The notes under the pieces are model-generated. The model was not told where the DNA came from, did no database searches, and saw only the letters and a program-made list of their open reading frames with translations. From an uncultured Microbacterium sp. (GTDB lineage: Bacteria; Actinomycetota; Actinomycetes; Actinomycetales; Microbacteriaceae): a stretch of 53,253 bases of DNA. Position numbers and translations under genes: made by a program. The stretch covers positions 1-53,253 of the forward strand of contig NZ_CANROA010000011.1 in assembly GCF_947632095.1 (NCBI RefSeq), written 5' to 3'. Numbering within the stretch: the stretch's first letter is position 1; every line of letters begins with the position of its first letter. Shown here piece by piece: positions 9,838 to 17,523 of the stretch.

Positions 9838-9876
9838 CGATCGGCATTCGAGCCGATCAAGATCTGCTGAAAGCGA

Positions 9877-10173
9877 TCAGCGAACGACGACGGCGAGGAC
9901 GTCGCGAGCCGAGAGCACCAGGTACTCTTCAGCGCCGAACTTCACCTCGGTGCCGCCGTACTTGCTGTACAGGACGCGGTCGCCGACGGCGACGTCGAGC
10001 GGAACGCGGTTGCCGTTGTCGTCGATGCGGCCGGGGCCGACGGCCACGACCTGGCCCTCCTGGGGCTTCTCCTTGGCAGTGTCAGGGATGACCAGGCCAC
10101 TCGCGGTGGTCTGCTCGGCCTCGACCTGCTGGATGACGATGCGGTCCTCGAGCGGCTTGATGGAAACCGACAC
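9877..10173 (-). CDS. groES: Co-chaperonin GroES
   Basis: GroES is the 10-kDa lid of the GroEL folding chamber. This protein has 98 residues, the family length. The sequence [28 protein letters not shown] contains the N-terminal signature and the start of the mobile loop. The [17 protein letters not shown] segment is typical of the C-terminal half. GTG 10173 is preceded by AAGAGG. No groEL follows; a solitary groES is common in several actinobacteria, with groEL elsewhere. Two CIRCE elements upstream imply HrcA control and heat-shock induction. Confidence 0.97.
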   Translation of the reverse strand: MSVSIKPLEDRIVIQQVEAEQTTASGLVIPDTAKEKPQEGQVVAVGPGRIDDNGNRVPLDVAVGDRVLYSKYGGTEVKFGAEEYLVLSARDVLAVVVR

Positions 10174-10213
10174 GGTCTACCTCTTCTTTCTTTACGCTGA
10201 CACGAAAGATTCG

Positions 10214-10240
10214 TTCGCACTCTCAACCCGAGAGTGCTAA
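10214..10240. promoter_or_regulatory. CIRCE element 1 (HrcA operator) of groES
   Basis: TTCGCACTC, nine bases, GAGTGCTAA: one mismatch from the classical TTAGCACTC-N9-GAGTGCTAA. It overlaps the predicted groES transcription start. Confidence 0.93.
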
Positions 10241-10245
10241 TCACA

Positions 10246-10275
10246 AGTGTATGGGGTCGGCTGGCACTCATGCAA
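10246..10275 (-). promoter_or_regulatory. groES promoter
   Basis: On the minus strand TTGCAT (10270-10275) and TACACT (10246-10251) are 18 bases apart. The predicted start falls inside CIRCE 1, and the -35 lies inside CIRCE 2. Confidence 0.55.
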
Positions 10276-10287
10276 TGCGAGTGCCAA
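10261..10287. promoter_or_regulatory. CIRCE-like element 2 upstream of groES
   Basis: CTGGCACTC, nine bases, GAGTGCCAA keeps the GCACTC-N9-GAGTGC core and spacing and covers the -35 region of the groES promoter. It is a second, more degenerate HrcA site. Confidence 0.8.
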
Positions 10288-10317
10288 TTCCGACGGGCGG
10301 CCTCCGACGGGCCAATC

Positions 10318-10323
10318 TAAGCT
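10318..10323 (+). promoter_or_regulatory. -10 box of a probable leaderless promoter for the THUMP-like methyltransferase gene
   Basis: TAAGCT ends 6 bases before the ATG at 10330. There is no Shine-Dalgarno. Confidence 0.55.
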
Positions 10324-10329
10324 GGTCGG

Positions 10330-11532
10330 ATGGAGATGTCCGAGCTCACCGCGCTGCTCACCCCCGATGGTCTCCGACTCCTCGACGGAGTCGGCCCGCT
10401 CGCCTCGACCGGTGACGTCGCCCAGGCCGTCTCGAAGCTGCGCGCCGCGGGCCATTCACCCGATCTCGTCTCGGCCGTCGTCGGCCAGGCGCATCTGCGG
10501 GTTCGCGGCGCCGCCAAGTTCGGAGATTTCGCCGAGCGGATGCTGTTCACCCGGGCCGGCTACGAGCAGGCGACCCGTCTCGGCGTCGCCGCCCGCCATG
10601 CGGGCCGCATGCGCCGCGCGGGCATCGAGCGCGTGGCCGATCTCGGCTGCGGCATCGGCGGCGACTCGCTGGCCTTCGCAGGCGCGGGTCTGCGGGTGGA
10701 TGCTGTCGATGCCGATGAAGTGACCGCGGCGATCGCCGCTTACAACCTCGCCCCCTTCGGCGCGGATGCGGCGGTGCACCATGGCACGGCGGAGGAGTTC
10801 GCCGAGCGGTTCGCCGCAGACGAGCAGCGCACCGCCATCTGGTTGGATCCGGCCCGTCGGACGGCCGGTCACAGCGAGACGCGGCGGGTCGCGGCATCCG
10901 ACTACTCCCCCTCTCTCGATTGGGCCTTCGAGCTGGCGACACGCATGCCGGTGGGCATCAAGCTCGGCCCGGCGCTGGATCGTGATCTCATCCCCGATGA
11001 CGTCGAGGCGCAGTGGGTCAGCGTCGACGGCAGCGTCGTCGAGCTCGTGCTCTGGTCGGGGCTCCTCGCCCGCGAGGGCGTGCGCCGCGCGGCGCTGGTG
11101 ATCCGGGGCGACGAGTCGCACGAGCTCACCGCGGCGGACGATGCCGCCGATGCCGAGGTGCGTGATCTCGGCCCCTTCCTCCACGAACCCGATGGCTCGA
11201 TCATCCGCGCCCGTCTGATCGGCGATGTCGCCCGGAGCCTGGACGCCGGGATGCTGGATGAGAAGATCGCCTATCTCACCGGTGATGCTGCGGTGACGAG
11301 CCCGTTCGTGCAGACGTTCCGGGTGCGCGAGGTGATGGCCGCGAATCCGAAGGCGATCAACGCTGTGCTGCGCACCCACGGCATCGGAAGGCTCGAGATC
11401 AAGAAGCGCGGCATGGACATCGATCCGGCGCAGTTCCGCAAGAAGCTGAACCTCTCCGGCCCGGAGTCCGCGACGCTGATCCTGACGCGCGTGGGCGACA
11501 AGCGCCTGGCGATCCTCGCCGACCGGGTCTGA
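10330..11532 (+). CDS. Class I SAM-dependent methyltransferase with THUMP-like domain
   Basis: This is a 400-residue protein. The Rossmann SAM-binding motif is VADLGCGIGGDSLAFA (about 102-117), followed by an acidic end of the second strand (VDAVDADEVTAAIAAYN). WLDPARRT at about residue 175 is in the place of the catalytic motif. The C-terminal part (SPFVQTFRVREVMAANPKAINAVLRTHGIGRLEIKKRGMDID) matches the THUMP-like domain found in a family of actinobacterial methyltransferases. The substrate is probably nucleic acid, perhaps rRNA or tRNA, but is not established. It is divergent from groES; the CIRCE sites lie within 45-120 bases of its start, so HrcA might touch it too, which is inference. 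An ATG two codons downstream is an alternative start. Confidence 0.85.
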   Translation: MEMSELTALLTPDGLRLLDGVGPLASTGDVAQAVSKLRAAGHSPDLVSAVVGQAHLRVRGAAKFGDFAERMLFTRAGYEQATRLGVAARHAGRMRRAGIERVADLGCGIGGDSLAFAGAGLRVDAVDADEVTAAIAAYNLAPFGADAAVHHGTAEEFAERFAADEQRTAIWLDPARRTAGHSETRRVAASDYSPSLDWAFELATRMPVGIKLGPALDRDLIPDDVEAQWVSVDGSVVELVLWSGLLAREGVRRAALVIRGDESHELTAADDAADAEVRDLGPFLHEPDGSIIRARLIGDVARSLDAGMLDEKIAYLTGDAAVTSPFVQTFRVREVMAANPKAINAVLRTHGIGRLEIKKRGMDIDPAQFRKKLNLSGPESATLILTRVGDKRLAILADRV

Positions 11533-11544
11533 GATCTTCGTCGA

Positions 11545-12630
11545 TCAGCCGGCGATCTCGGCGGTCGTCTCGTCGATGGGCGTGCTCTCGTCGGGGTCGA
11601 GGAAATACTCCGTCGCGTCCTGCACGCGGGTGATCGTCAGCACCGGGTTACCGGTCGAATAGCGGCTGACGGTGTATTCGGTGCGCACGCCGTTCACGGT
11701 CTGCTCGAGCACGATGTCGCCGCCGTCCTCCATGTCGCTGCACGCCTGGAAGGCGCCGTCGTCGCCGTCGGCCATCACGCAATAGCCCAGGTTCCCCCAG
11801 GCGGCCCAGACCGGGGAGTCTCCGTCGTAGCCGATCAGCTGCAGCTCCTGCGGGTCAAGGTCGAATGCTGCGGAGATCGTGATGGCGCTGGCGACCTCGT
11901 CGTCGGTGAACTGGTCCGTCCAGTCATAGGTCTGCGTGTCCCATTTCTGAAAGAGAGCCACCCGTTCACCGCCGAGGCCCGGCGCCATCCAGAAGGCGAC
12001 GTTGAGCTCCGCGCCGTCCTCGGAAGGGACGAAGACGGAGCCGCCGAGGTACCCCTGGCCGTCGATATCATCGATCTCGTCGGCGTGCAGGCACTGCTCC
12101 GTCACCCGGTCGCCGGCCGTCGCGATCGCGCACTCGAGCGCCCCGTCGTCCGCCGTCGCGAGCCACCCGACCGCGCCGTACTGGGCCCCCACCGCGACGA
12201 CCGAGCCGGGGTCATAATCGCCGCTCGCCTCGAGCTCGGCACGGGTCTCGGCGTTCTCGAGGTTCAGCAGGAATCCCGCTGTGTCCCATCCGAAGGCCAG
12301 CCAGCCCAGAGCGAATCCGGCGAGCAGCCCGATCCCGGCGAGCACGGGCCCACGGGCGAAGAGCGGACGGTGAGGCGCCGCAAGGGTGACGGATGCGCCG
12401 AAGGCGGAATCCTCCGAGGGCTCAGCAGCCTCAGCATCCGCAGGCGTCTCGACCGGCGCAACGACCATGACCTCCTCCGAGGCCGGAACGGGCTCAAGAA
12501 CCGGAGGCATCGGCACCGAGCGCCCCATGAGCTCATCCAGCCGCGCACGGTCGGCGTCGGTCGCCGTGCCATCGCGGCCGAATACTCTCGCCTGCAGCGT
12601 CCTCAGCTCTGCGGACTCGTCCGTGCTCAC
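11545..12630 (-). CDS. Membrane-anchored protein of unknown function
   Basis: I do not recognise this 361-residue protein. The start GTG 12630 follows the DUF4190 gene by 8 bases; the longer open frame is a shadow. The N-terminus is cytoplasmic and contains TLQARVFGRDGTATDADRAR, a short helical segment often seen at the start of Microbacteriaceae membrane proteins, followed by an acidic Pro/Ala linker. One membrane span lies at about 105-128 (GPVLAGIGLLAGFALGWLAFGW). The remaining roughly 235 residues should be outside, rich in Asp and Glu, with several Cys (ALECAIAT, EQCLHADE, YCVMADG, QACSDME) that could form disulfides. It is the last gene of the acpS-tsaD transcription unit and convergent with the methyltransferase, with only 12 bases between. 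Confidence 0.72.
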   Translation of the reverse strand: MSTDESAELRTLQARVFGRDGTATDADRARLDELMGRSVPMPPVLEPVPASEEVMVVAPVETPADAEAAEPSEDSAFGASVTLAAPHRPLFARGPVLAGIGLLAGFALGWLAFGWDTAGFLLNLENAETRAELEASGDYDPGSVVAVGAQYGAVGWLATADDGALECAIATAGDRVTEQCLHADEIDDIDGQGYLGGSVFVPSEDGAELNVAFWMAPGLGGERVALFQKWDTQTYDWTDQFTDDEVASAITISAAFDLDPQELQLIGYDGDSPVWAAWGNLGYCVMADGDDGAFQACSDMEDGGDIVLEQTVNGVRTEYTVSRYSTGNPVLTITRVQDATEYFLDPDESTPIDETTAEIAG

Positions 12631-12638
12631 CCGAGCAC

Positions 12639-13097
12639 CTACCCGAGCTTCTCGTACTGTTGCGCGGCCCACAGCAACCAGCCGAGGCTGAAGATCGTCG
12701 CCGCGATGCCGAGCACCAGCGCCCAGAGCGCGATCGAGCGCGATTCGACGGCCCGGCGCAGCGACATGATCGCCGCGACGACCGCGACGACGGCGAGCGG
12801 GATGCCCCAGCCGACGAACCAGGAGGCGATCAGCGCGACGATCGCCGCGACGAGGGCCCAGGGCGCCAGACGCGTGTTGTCCTCCGCGATGAGCAGATCG
12901 TTCGGCGCCCACTGCACGGTGGGCTGCCCGGCGGTGTCATCGGGGCCCGTCGCGATGACGGGCTCGACGCCGACCGGTCCGGTCGGCAGCTGCGTGTATC
13001 CGGTCCGCGGCGCCCCGGGCACACGCGTCGTGCCGGGCACCGCCTCGACCTCGGGGGCGGCCCCCTCGATCTTCCGCGCTTCGGACGGCTCGCTCAT
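12639..13097 (-). CDS. Small membrane protein, DUF4190-like
   Basis: The protein has 152 residues. A proline-rich cytoplasmic region of about 75 residues precedes two closely spaced hydrophobic segments (ALVAAIVALIASWFVGWGIP and ALWALVLGIAATIFSLGWLLW). The short basic link between them (MSLRRAVESRS) matches the DUF4190 type of two-span proteins, whose function is unknown. Its ATG overlaps the tsaD stop by one base (TGATG), so it is translated from the tsaD transcript. The next gene starts 8 bases later. Confidence 0.7.
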   Translation of the reverse strand: MSEPSEARKIEGAAPEVEAVPGTTRVPGAPRTGYTQLPTGPVGVEPVIATGPDDTAGQPTVQWAPNDLLIAEDNTRLAPWALVAAIVALIASWFVGWGIPLAVVAVVAAIMSLRRAVESRSIALWALVLGIAATIFSLGWLLWAAQQYEKLG

Positions 13098-14161
13098 CAG
13101 TCCGGCCTTTCGGCGACCTGGATCTCGGTGACGGGCAACGTGGAATCGGCGCCGAAGGCGAGCGTCGACGGACGCCGACCGGAGGCGATGAGGTCAGCGG
13201 CGAGCGCGGCGATCATGGCCCCATTATCGGTGCACAGCGACAGCGGAGGAATCCGCACCGTCACGCCGGCGGCTGCGGCACGTTCGATCGCGACCTCCCG
13301 CAGACGCTTGTTCGCGATGACGCCGCCGCCGAGCAGCAGACGCGGAACGCCGCGCTCCGCACAGGCATCGAGCGCCTTGGTCACGAGCACATCGACGACC
13401 GCTTCGCGGAAGCTCGCGGCGACATCGGCGACCGGGACCTCTCGCCCCTCGGCCTCGCAGCGCTCCACCCAGCGGGCGACAGCGGTCTTGAGACCGGAGA
13501 ACGAGAAGTCGTAGCGGTGCTTGGCCATATCGGAGGCCTTCGACAGGCCCCGCGGGAAACGGATCGCCTTCGGGTCGCCGTCGAGCGCAGCCCTGTCGAT
13601 CTGCGGGCCGCCCGGATACGGCAGCGACAGGAGTCGTGCGACCTTGTCGAACGCCTCCCCCGCAGCGTCGTCGATCGTCTCGCCGAGCAGCTCGACATCC
13701 GTCGTCAAGTCGCGCACGTGCAGGAGAGAGGTGTGCCCGCCCGAGACGAGCAGCGCGATCGTCGGGTATTCGAGAGGCTCGGAGTCGGGGGTGACGATAT
13801 CGGCGGCGATGTGGCCCACGAGGTGGTTGACGGCGTACAGCGGCTTGCCGAGAGAGACGGCCAGCCCCTTCGCCGCGCCGACGCCGACCATGAGGGCACC
13901 GGCCAGCCCCGGGCCGCTCGTCACGGCGATCGCATCGAGTTCATCGAGAGTGACGGATGCTTCGGCGAGCGCCGCCCGGATCGACGGTTGCAGCGCCTCG
14001 AGGTGGGCGCGCGCGGCGACTTCGGGGACGACCCCGCCGTAACGGGCGTGCTCGTCCATGCTCGAGGCGATCGTGTTCGACAGCAGCGTGCGCCCCCGGA
14101 CGATGCCGATGCCCGTCTCGTCGCAGCTCGTCTCGATGCCGAGAACCAGCGGTTCGCTCAT
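13097..14161 (-). CDS. tsaD: tRNA N6-threonylcarbamoyladenosine transferase TsaD
   Basis: TsaD transfers the threonylcarbamoyl group to A37 of ANN-decoding tRNAs, making t6A with TsaB and TsaE. From ATG 14161 it has 354 residues, close to the family length. The metal-binding motif HLVGHIAAD (HxxxH) and the ASKHA-fold motifs [31 protein letters not shown] and [15 protein letters not shown] are intact. A nine-codon upstream extension is open but unlikely, because the chosen ATG overlaps the rimI stop (ATGA). It lies downstream of tsaE, tsaB and rimI in one operon. Confidence 0.96.
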   Translation of the reverse strand: MSEPLVLGIETSCDETGIGIVRGRTLLSNTIASSMDEHARYGGVVPEVAARAHLEALQPSIRAALAEASVTLDELDAIAVTSGPGLAGALMVGVGAAKGLAVSLGKPLYAVNHLVGHIAADIVTPDSEPLEYPTIALLVSGGHTSLLHVRDLTTDVELLGETIDDAAGEAFDKVARLLSLPYPGGPQIDRAALDGDPKAIRFPRGLSKASDMAKHRYDFSFSGLKTAVARWVERCEAEGREVPVADVAASFREAVVDVLVTKALDACAERGVPRLLLGGGVIANKRLREVAIERAAAAGVTVRIPPLSLCTDNGAMIAALAADLIASGRRPSTLAFGADSTLPVTEIQVAERPD

Positions 14162-14634
14162 GCCTTCTCCTCCTGCGCCCGCGCCCATCCGCGCAGGTCG
14201 AGCTTCATGATCACAGCATCCACGTCATCGGGCTGGTAGTACCGCGGGCGACGGCCGATCTCCTCGAAGCCCTCCGAGGCGTACAGCGCCTCCGCCCCGG
14301 GGTTGTCGGCGCGAACCTCGAGGAATACCTCACGGGAACGGCGCTCGACGGCCTCCGCCAGCAGCGTGCGCAGAAGGGCCCGCCCGCGTCCCTCGCCGCG
14401 ACGCGAGGCCGTGAGAGCGATGGTCTGGACATCGGCATCCGCACTGCCGCGGATCGCCCGCAGCCCCGCATAGCCGATGATCTCACCGGCATCCTCGTCC
14501 ACGACGTAGTGGCTGTAATTCGTGACGAGCTCGGCCGCCATCGACTCGGCGCTCCAGGCGTCGGTCGGGAAGGAAGCGCGCTCGATCGCCATGATGGCGT
14601 CGAGATCATCTCCGGTCGCGGTGCGGATCGTCAT
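14158..14634 (-). CDS. rimI: Ribosomal protein S18-alanine N-acetyltransferase (RimI-type GNAT)
   Basis: This is a GNAT-fold N-acetyltransferase of 158 residues. [26 protein letters not shown] is the usual RimI start. The acetyl-CoA loop is [16 protein letters not shown] (R/Q-x-x-G-x-G/A pattern) at about 87-102. Next comes [32 protein letters not shown], the C-terminal RimI signature. RimI acetylates the N-terminal alanine of ribosomal protein S18; in some actinobacteria it has wider targets. It lies between tsaB and tsaD, the standard synteny. Its start abuts the tsaB stop. Confidence 0.92.
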   Translation of the reverse strand: MTIRTATGDDLDAIMAIERASFPTDAWSAESMAAELVTNYSHYVVDEDAGEIIGYAGLRAIRGSADADVQTIALTASRRGEGRGRALLRTLLAEAVERRSREVFLEVRADNPGAEALYASEGFEEIGRRPRYYQPDDVDAVIMKLDLRGWARAQEEKA

Positions 14635-15246
14635 TCAGCTCACGCGCTTCGGTGCGCCGGGAACCGTCACATCGGGCTGCCGCAGGTAGAGCGGTTCGGC
14701 GTCGGCGAGCTGACGCCCCGCGGCGACGGCGCGAGCGCCGACCCGGGCGAGGGCGGCCCCGTCGAGAGTGGCGACCTCGATCGCGTGGATCCCCGCGAGC
14801 TTCTCCTCGGACTCCGAGCGCGGCACGAGCACCGTGCGCTCGACGAGGTTCGGGATGCCGTCGGCATCCAGGCCATCGAAGATGCTGATCGCGACCTCAC
14901 GACGGCGCGCATCCGTCACGATCGCGAACCGGGTCTCGGGCGCCTCGTTCTGGATGATCGCCAGAGCGGCACCGAAGTGGCTCGGCACCGCGACAACCGG
15001 CAGCCCGCGGCCGACAGCGAACGCGCGCGCTGTGGCGATGCCGATCCGCAGACCCGTGAACGGGCCCGGCCCCATACCGGCGACGACATGTGTGATGGCA
15101 TCCGCGCCCACGACCTGTTCGAGCAGCGTGCCGATGACCTCGGCGTGGCCCAGAGCGTTCGGGCTCTCAGCCAGAGCTTGCACCGCCCCATCGGCTTCGA
15201 TCAGCGCGACGGCGGTTCCCAGCGAGGTGTCGACGGCAAGAATCAC
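14635..15246 (-). CDS. tsaB: t6A-modification scaffold protein TsaB
   Basis: TsaB is an inactive TsaD paralogue that dimerises with TsaD and recruits TsaE. It has 203 residues. MILAVDTSLGTAVALIEADG, then the signature VVAGMGPGPFTGLRIGIATARAFAVGRGLPVVAV, is characteristic. The tsaE stop is 33 bases upstream. A TACCCT box ends 6 bases before the GTG start, so an internal leaderless promoter is likely in addition to read-through from acpS. It belongs to the acpS-alr-tsaE-tsaB-rimI-tsaD cluster. Confidence 0.93.
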   Translation of the reverse strand: MILAVDTSLGTAVALIEADGAVQALAESPNALGHAEVIGTLLEQVVGADAITHVVAGMGPGPFTGLRIGIATARAFAVGRGLPVVAVPSHFGAALAIIQNEAPETRFAIVTDARRREVAISIFDGLDADGIPNLVERTVLVPRSESEEKLAGIHAIEVATLDGAALARVGARAVAAGRQLADAEPLYLRQPDVTVPGAPKRVS

Positions 15247-15252
15247 CTCTCC

Positions 15253-15258
15253 AGGGTA
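15253..15258 (-). promoter_or_regulatory. -10 box of a possible internal leaderless promoter for tsaB
   Basis: TACCCT on the minus strand ends 6 bases before the GTG of tsaB. It lies in the only sizeable gap (33 bases) inside the tsa cluster. Confidence 0.4.
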
Positions 15259-15279
15259 GTCGCCCAGAAGACCGCGCGC

Positions 15280-15765
15280 TTAGAGTCCGACGTGCTGCAC
15301 CGTCACGACGCGGGGTGCGTCGGCATCCAGATCCTCATCCGCGACGCCATCATCGGCGCGCCCGACCGGACGCTCCAGCTCGATGTCCCACCACGAATCG
15401 GCGATCGCCGAAGCCATCTCACGACCCCATTCGACCACCACGACCGACCCGGACAGATCGACATCGAGGTCGTCGAGCTCCGCGGCCGAGCCCAACCGGT
15501 AGGCGTCGACGTGCACCAGCGGCGCGCCCCCGACGAGCGAAGGATGCGTGCGCGCGATCACGAACGTCGGACTCTGCACCGGGCCGCGCACTCCCAGCCC
15601 TTCGGCGAGCCCACGCGTGAACGTCGTCTTCCCCGCGCCGAGCGGCCCGGTGAGCACCAGCAGATCACCCGCCGTGAGCTGCTCTCCGATCAGGAAGCCC
15701 AGACGCTCCATCTCCTCCGACGTCGCGATCTCGCGCCGACCGAGAAAAGCAGGATCCACGCTCAT
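15280..15765 (-). CDS. tsaE: t6A biosynthesis ATPase TsaE
   Basis: TsaE is the ATPase that drives the TsaBD complex. From ATG 15765 it has 161 residues; the longer frame upstream belongs to alr. Walker A is LTGPLGAGKTTFTRGLAEGLG (GPLGAGKTT at about 40-48). VQSPTFVIARTH and HVDAYRLGSAAELDDLD follow the family order, and VVVEWGREM is the Walker B-like segment. The start overlaps the alr stop as ATGA, so the two are coupled. Confidence 0.94.
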   Translation of the reverse strand: MSVDPAFLGRREIATSEEMERLGFLIGEQLTAGDLLVLTGPLGAGKTTFTRGLAEGLGVRGPVQSPTFVIARTHPSLVGGAPLVHVDAYRLGSAAELDDLDVDLSGSVVVVEWGREMASAIADSWWDIELERPVGRADDGVADEDLDADAPRVVTVQHVGL

Positions 15766-16871
15766 ACGCCCCTCCTCGGAACACGGTTGCCGATGCGCGT
15801 CACGATCTCGTAGTTGATGGTGTCCGCAGCATCCGCCCACTGCGTCGCCGCCGGAGCGCCGAGCGTCGGATCACCGAAGAGCACGACCTCGTCACCGACC
15901 GCTACCGGGGCGTCTCCCACATCGATGACGAACTGATCCATCGCGATGCGGCCCGCGACCGTGAACCGGCGGCCATTGATCATCACCGGCCCCGTGCCCG
16001 ACGCTTGGCGCGGGATGCCATCCGCGTAGCCCAGCGGCACCAGAGCCAGCGTGGTCTCCTCCGCCGTGCGATGCGTGTAGCCGTAGGAGATCCCGGCACC
16101 GGCCGGGACCCGGCGCACCGCGGCGACCGCGGCACGCAGCGTCATGGCCGGGCGCAACCCCAGATCCGACGAGGAGCGCCGATCGAACGGGGACAGCCCG
16201 TACAGCCCCAGACCGATGCGCACGGCGTCGAGCCGCGCCTCCGGCAGATCGATCGCCGCCCCCGTCGCGGCGATGTGCCGGATCTCGGGGTGAACCCCCT
16301 GCGCCGCCGCCGCGGCGACTCCCCGCTCGAACACGGCGAGCGCCGCACGGTCATCCTCGAGCGACGTCGTCGACAGGTGGCTGAAGATCCCGACGATGCG
16401 GATGCGGCCGATGCGCTCCAGACGTGCAGCCTCAGCGAACACCCGCATCCAATCATTCGGCGCGACCCCGTTGCGCGAAAGACCCGTCTCGAGCTTGATG
16501 TGCACCCCGATCGTCGTCGCTGCGCGGGCTGCCGCGGCATCCACCGCCATGAGCTGATCGAACGACGAGATGCCGACCTCGATGTTCATCGCCGCGGCCG
16601 TGTCGAACGTCTCATCCGGCGCATGCAGCCACGCCAGGATCGGCGCGGTGATCCCCTGCAGGCGCAGATCGATCGCCTCCGGGATCTCGGCGACGCCGAG
16701 GCGCGTCGCCCCGCCCGAGAGCGCGGCCACCGCGACGGAGGCCGCGCCATGACCATAGGCGTTGGCCTTCACGACCGCGATCACCTCGACGCCCGTCAGC
16801 CTGTGCAGGTGACGGGTGTTGTCGGCGACTGCTTCGAGGTCGATGCGTGCTTCGCGGAACGGGGCGGTCAC
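15762..16871 (-). CDS. alr: Alanine racemase
   Basis: A PLP enzyme that interconverts L- and D-alanine for peptidoglycan. It has 369 residues. The PLP lysine lies in AVVKANAYGHGA (about residue 34). The second catalytic residue is the Tyr in GISYGYTHRT (about 255). MDQFVIDVGDAPVAVGDEVVLFG marks the C-terminal beta domain. The start GTG 16871 overlaps the acpS stop (GTGA), and the end overlaps tsaE. Association of alr with tsaE is common in actinobacteria. Confidence 0.96.
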   Translation of the reverse strand: MTAPFREARIDLEAVADNTRHLHRLTGVEVIAVVKANAYGHGAASVAVAALSGGATRLGVAEIPEAIDLRLQGITAPILAWLHAPDETFDTAAAMNIEVGISSFDQLMAVDAAAARAATTIGVHIKLETGLSRNGVAPNDWMRVFAEAARLERIGRIRIVGIFSHLSTTSLEDDRAALAVFERGVAAAAAQGVHPEIRHIAATGAAIDLPEARLDAVRIGLGLYGLSPFDRRSSSDLGLRPAMTLRAAVAAVRRVPAGAGISYGYTHRTAEETTLALVPLGYADGIPRQASGTGPVMINGRRFTVAGRIAMDQFVIDVGDAPVAVGDEVVLFGDPTLGAPAATQWADAADTINYEIVTRIGNRVPRRGV

Positions 16872-17227
16872 AGCGGATTCCCTTCGGCGACGACGAAGGC
16901 CGTGGCGAGCCCGGCGTCGTGCGAGATGGTCAGGTGGAGGTTCATGATGCCCCGGTCTCGAACGACCGCGGCCGTCGTGCCCGACAGGCGGAAGTGCGGT
17001 TTACCGGACTCCTCCGAGGCGATCTCGATCTCGGTCCAGTGCACGCCGTCCGAGCCGCCGAGGGCCTTAATCAGCGCTTCCTTCGCGGCGTAGCGGGCCG
17101 CGAGCGACGCGAGCTTCAGAGTCCGCTCCGACGGGGCGAAGAGCCTCTGCATCAACCGCGGGGTGCGGGCCATGGTCTGCTCGAACCGCGGTATATCGAC
17201 GAGGTCGATGCCTGTCCCGATGATCAC
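16868..17227 (-). CDS. acpS: Holo-[acyl-carrier-protein] synthase
   Basis: AcpS moves 4'-phosphopantetheine from CoA to apo-ACP and so activates fatty acid synthesis. It has 119 residues. GTGIDLVDIPRFE holds the metal-binding Asp, RYAAKEALIKAL is the signature with the catalytic Glu, and HLTISHD is the conserved C-terminal motif. It is the first gene of the acpS-alr-tsaEB-rimI-tsaD unit. A TAGGCT box ends 6 bases before its GTG start. Directly upstream lies the repeat-flanked nuclease gene on the opposite strand. Confidence 0.95.
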   Translation of the reverse strand: MIIGTGIDLVDIPRFEQTMARTPRLMQRLFAPSERTLKLASLAARYAAKEALIKALGGSDGVHWTEIEIASEESGKPHFRLSGTTAAVVRDRGIMNLHLTISHDAGLATAFVVAEGNPL

Positions 17228-17233
17228 CCTTCC

Positions 17234-17239
17234 AGCCTA
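17234..17239 (-). promoter_or_regulatory. -10 box of a probable leaderless promoter for acpS
   Basis: TAGGCT on the minus strand, 6 bases before the GTG start of acpS. It would drive the whole acpS-tsaD unit. Confidence 0.55.
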
Positions 17240-17331
17240 CTCGCGTGCTGTACGGGACCCCGGGTCGGCGCCTTCTGCTCTCCGTCCTGCCGCCTGCTCT
17301 CCCACCCCGCCCGTCTTGCCGATACTCGCCC

Positions 17332-17418
17332 GCTCGGGCCGCGGACACTTGTCAGTCGAAATGACGGATGCCGGGGCATCCTGCCCATCCCGACCGACAA
17401 GTGTCGGATCCGCTGACA
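17332..17418. repeat. 87-bp direct repeat, copy 1
   Basis: Every base matches copy 2 at 18357-18443. It holds GACACTTGTC (17344-17353) and its reverse complement GACAAGTGTC (17396-17405). With neighbouring bases these give a 15-bp foldback with one mismatch. Inside the loop is a second hairpin, GGATGCC-GG-GGCATCC. A third GACAAGTGTC (17415-17424) runs past the end of the identical stretch. Each 10-mer is itself GACA-N2-TGTC. It lies between acpS and the nuclease gene. Confidence 0.92.
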
Positions 17419-17523
17419 AGTGTCCGGGCGGAGCCGGGGTCACTCGTTCTGCACAATCGCAATCGCGACTGCCCGGCTGTGGATCATCGCAACCGGAGCC
17501 CCGGCCTCGGCGAGTATCGCAGC

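Noticed and set aside
9785..9847. N-terminal extension of RarD from ATG 9847
   Set aside because: It would translate the groES terminator hairpin and adds nothing conserved.
17368..17523. N-terminal extension of the nuclease from ATG 17368
   Set aside because: The extension lies partly in direct repeat 1, has no similarity to the AbiEi-like domain start, and the family begins near ATG 17524.
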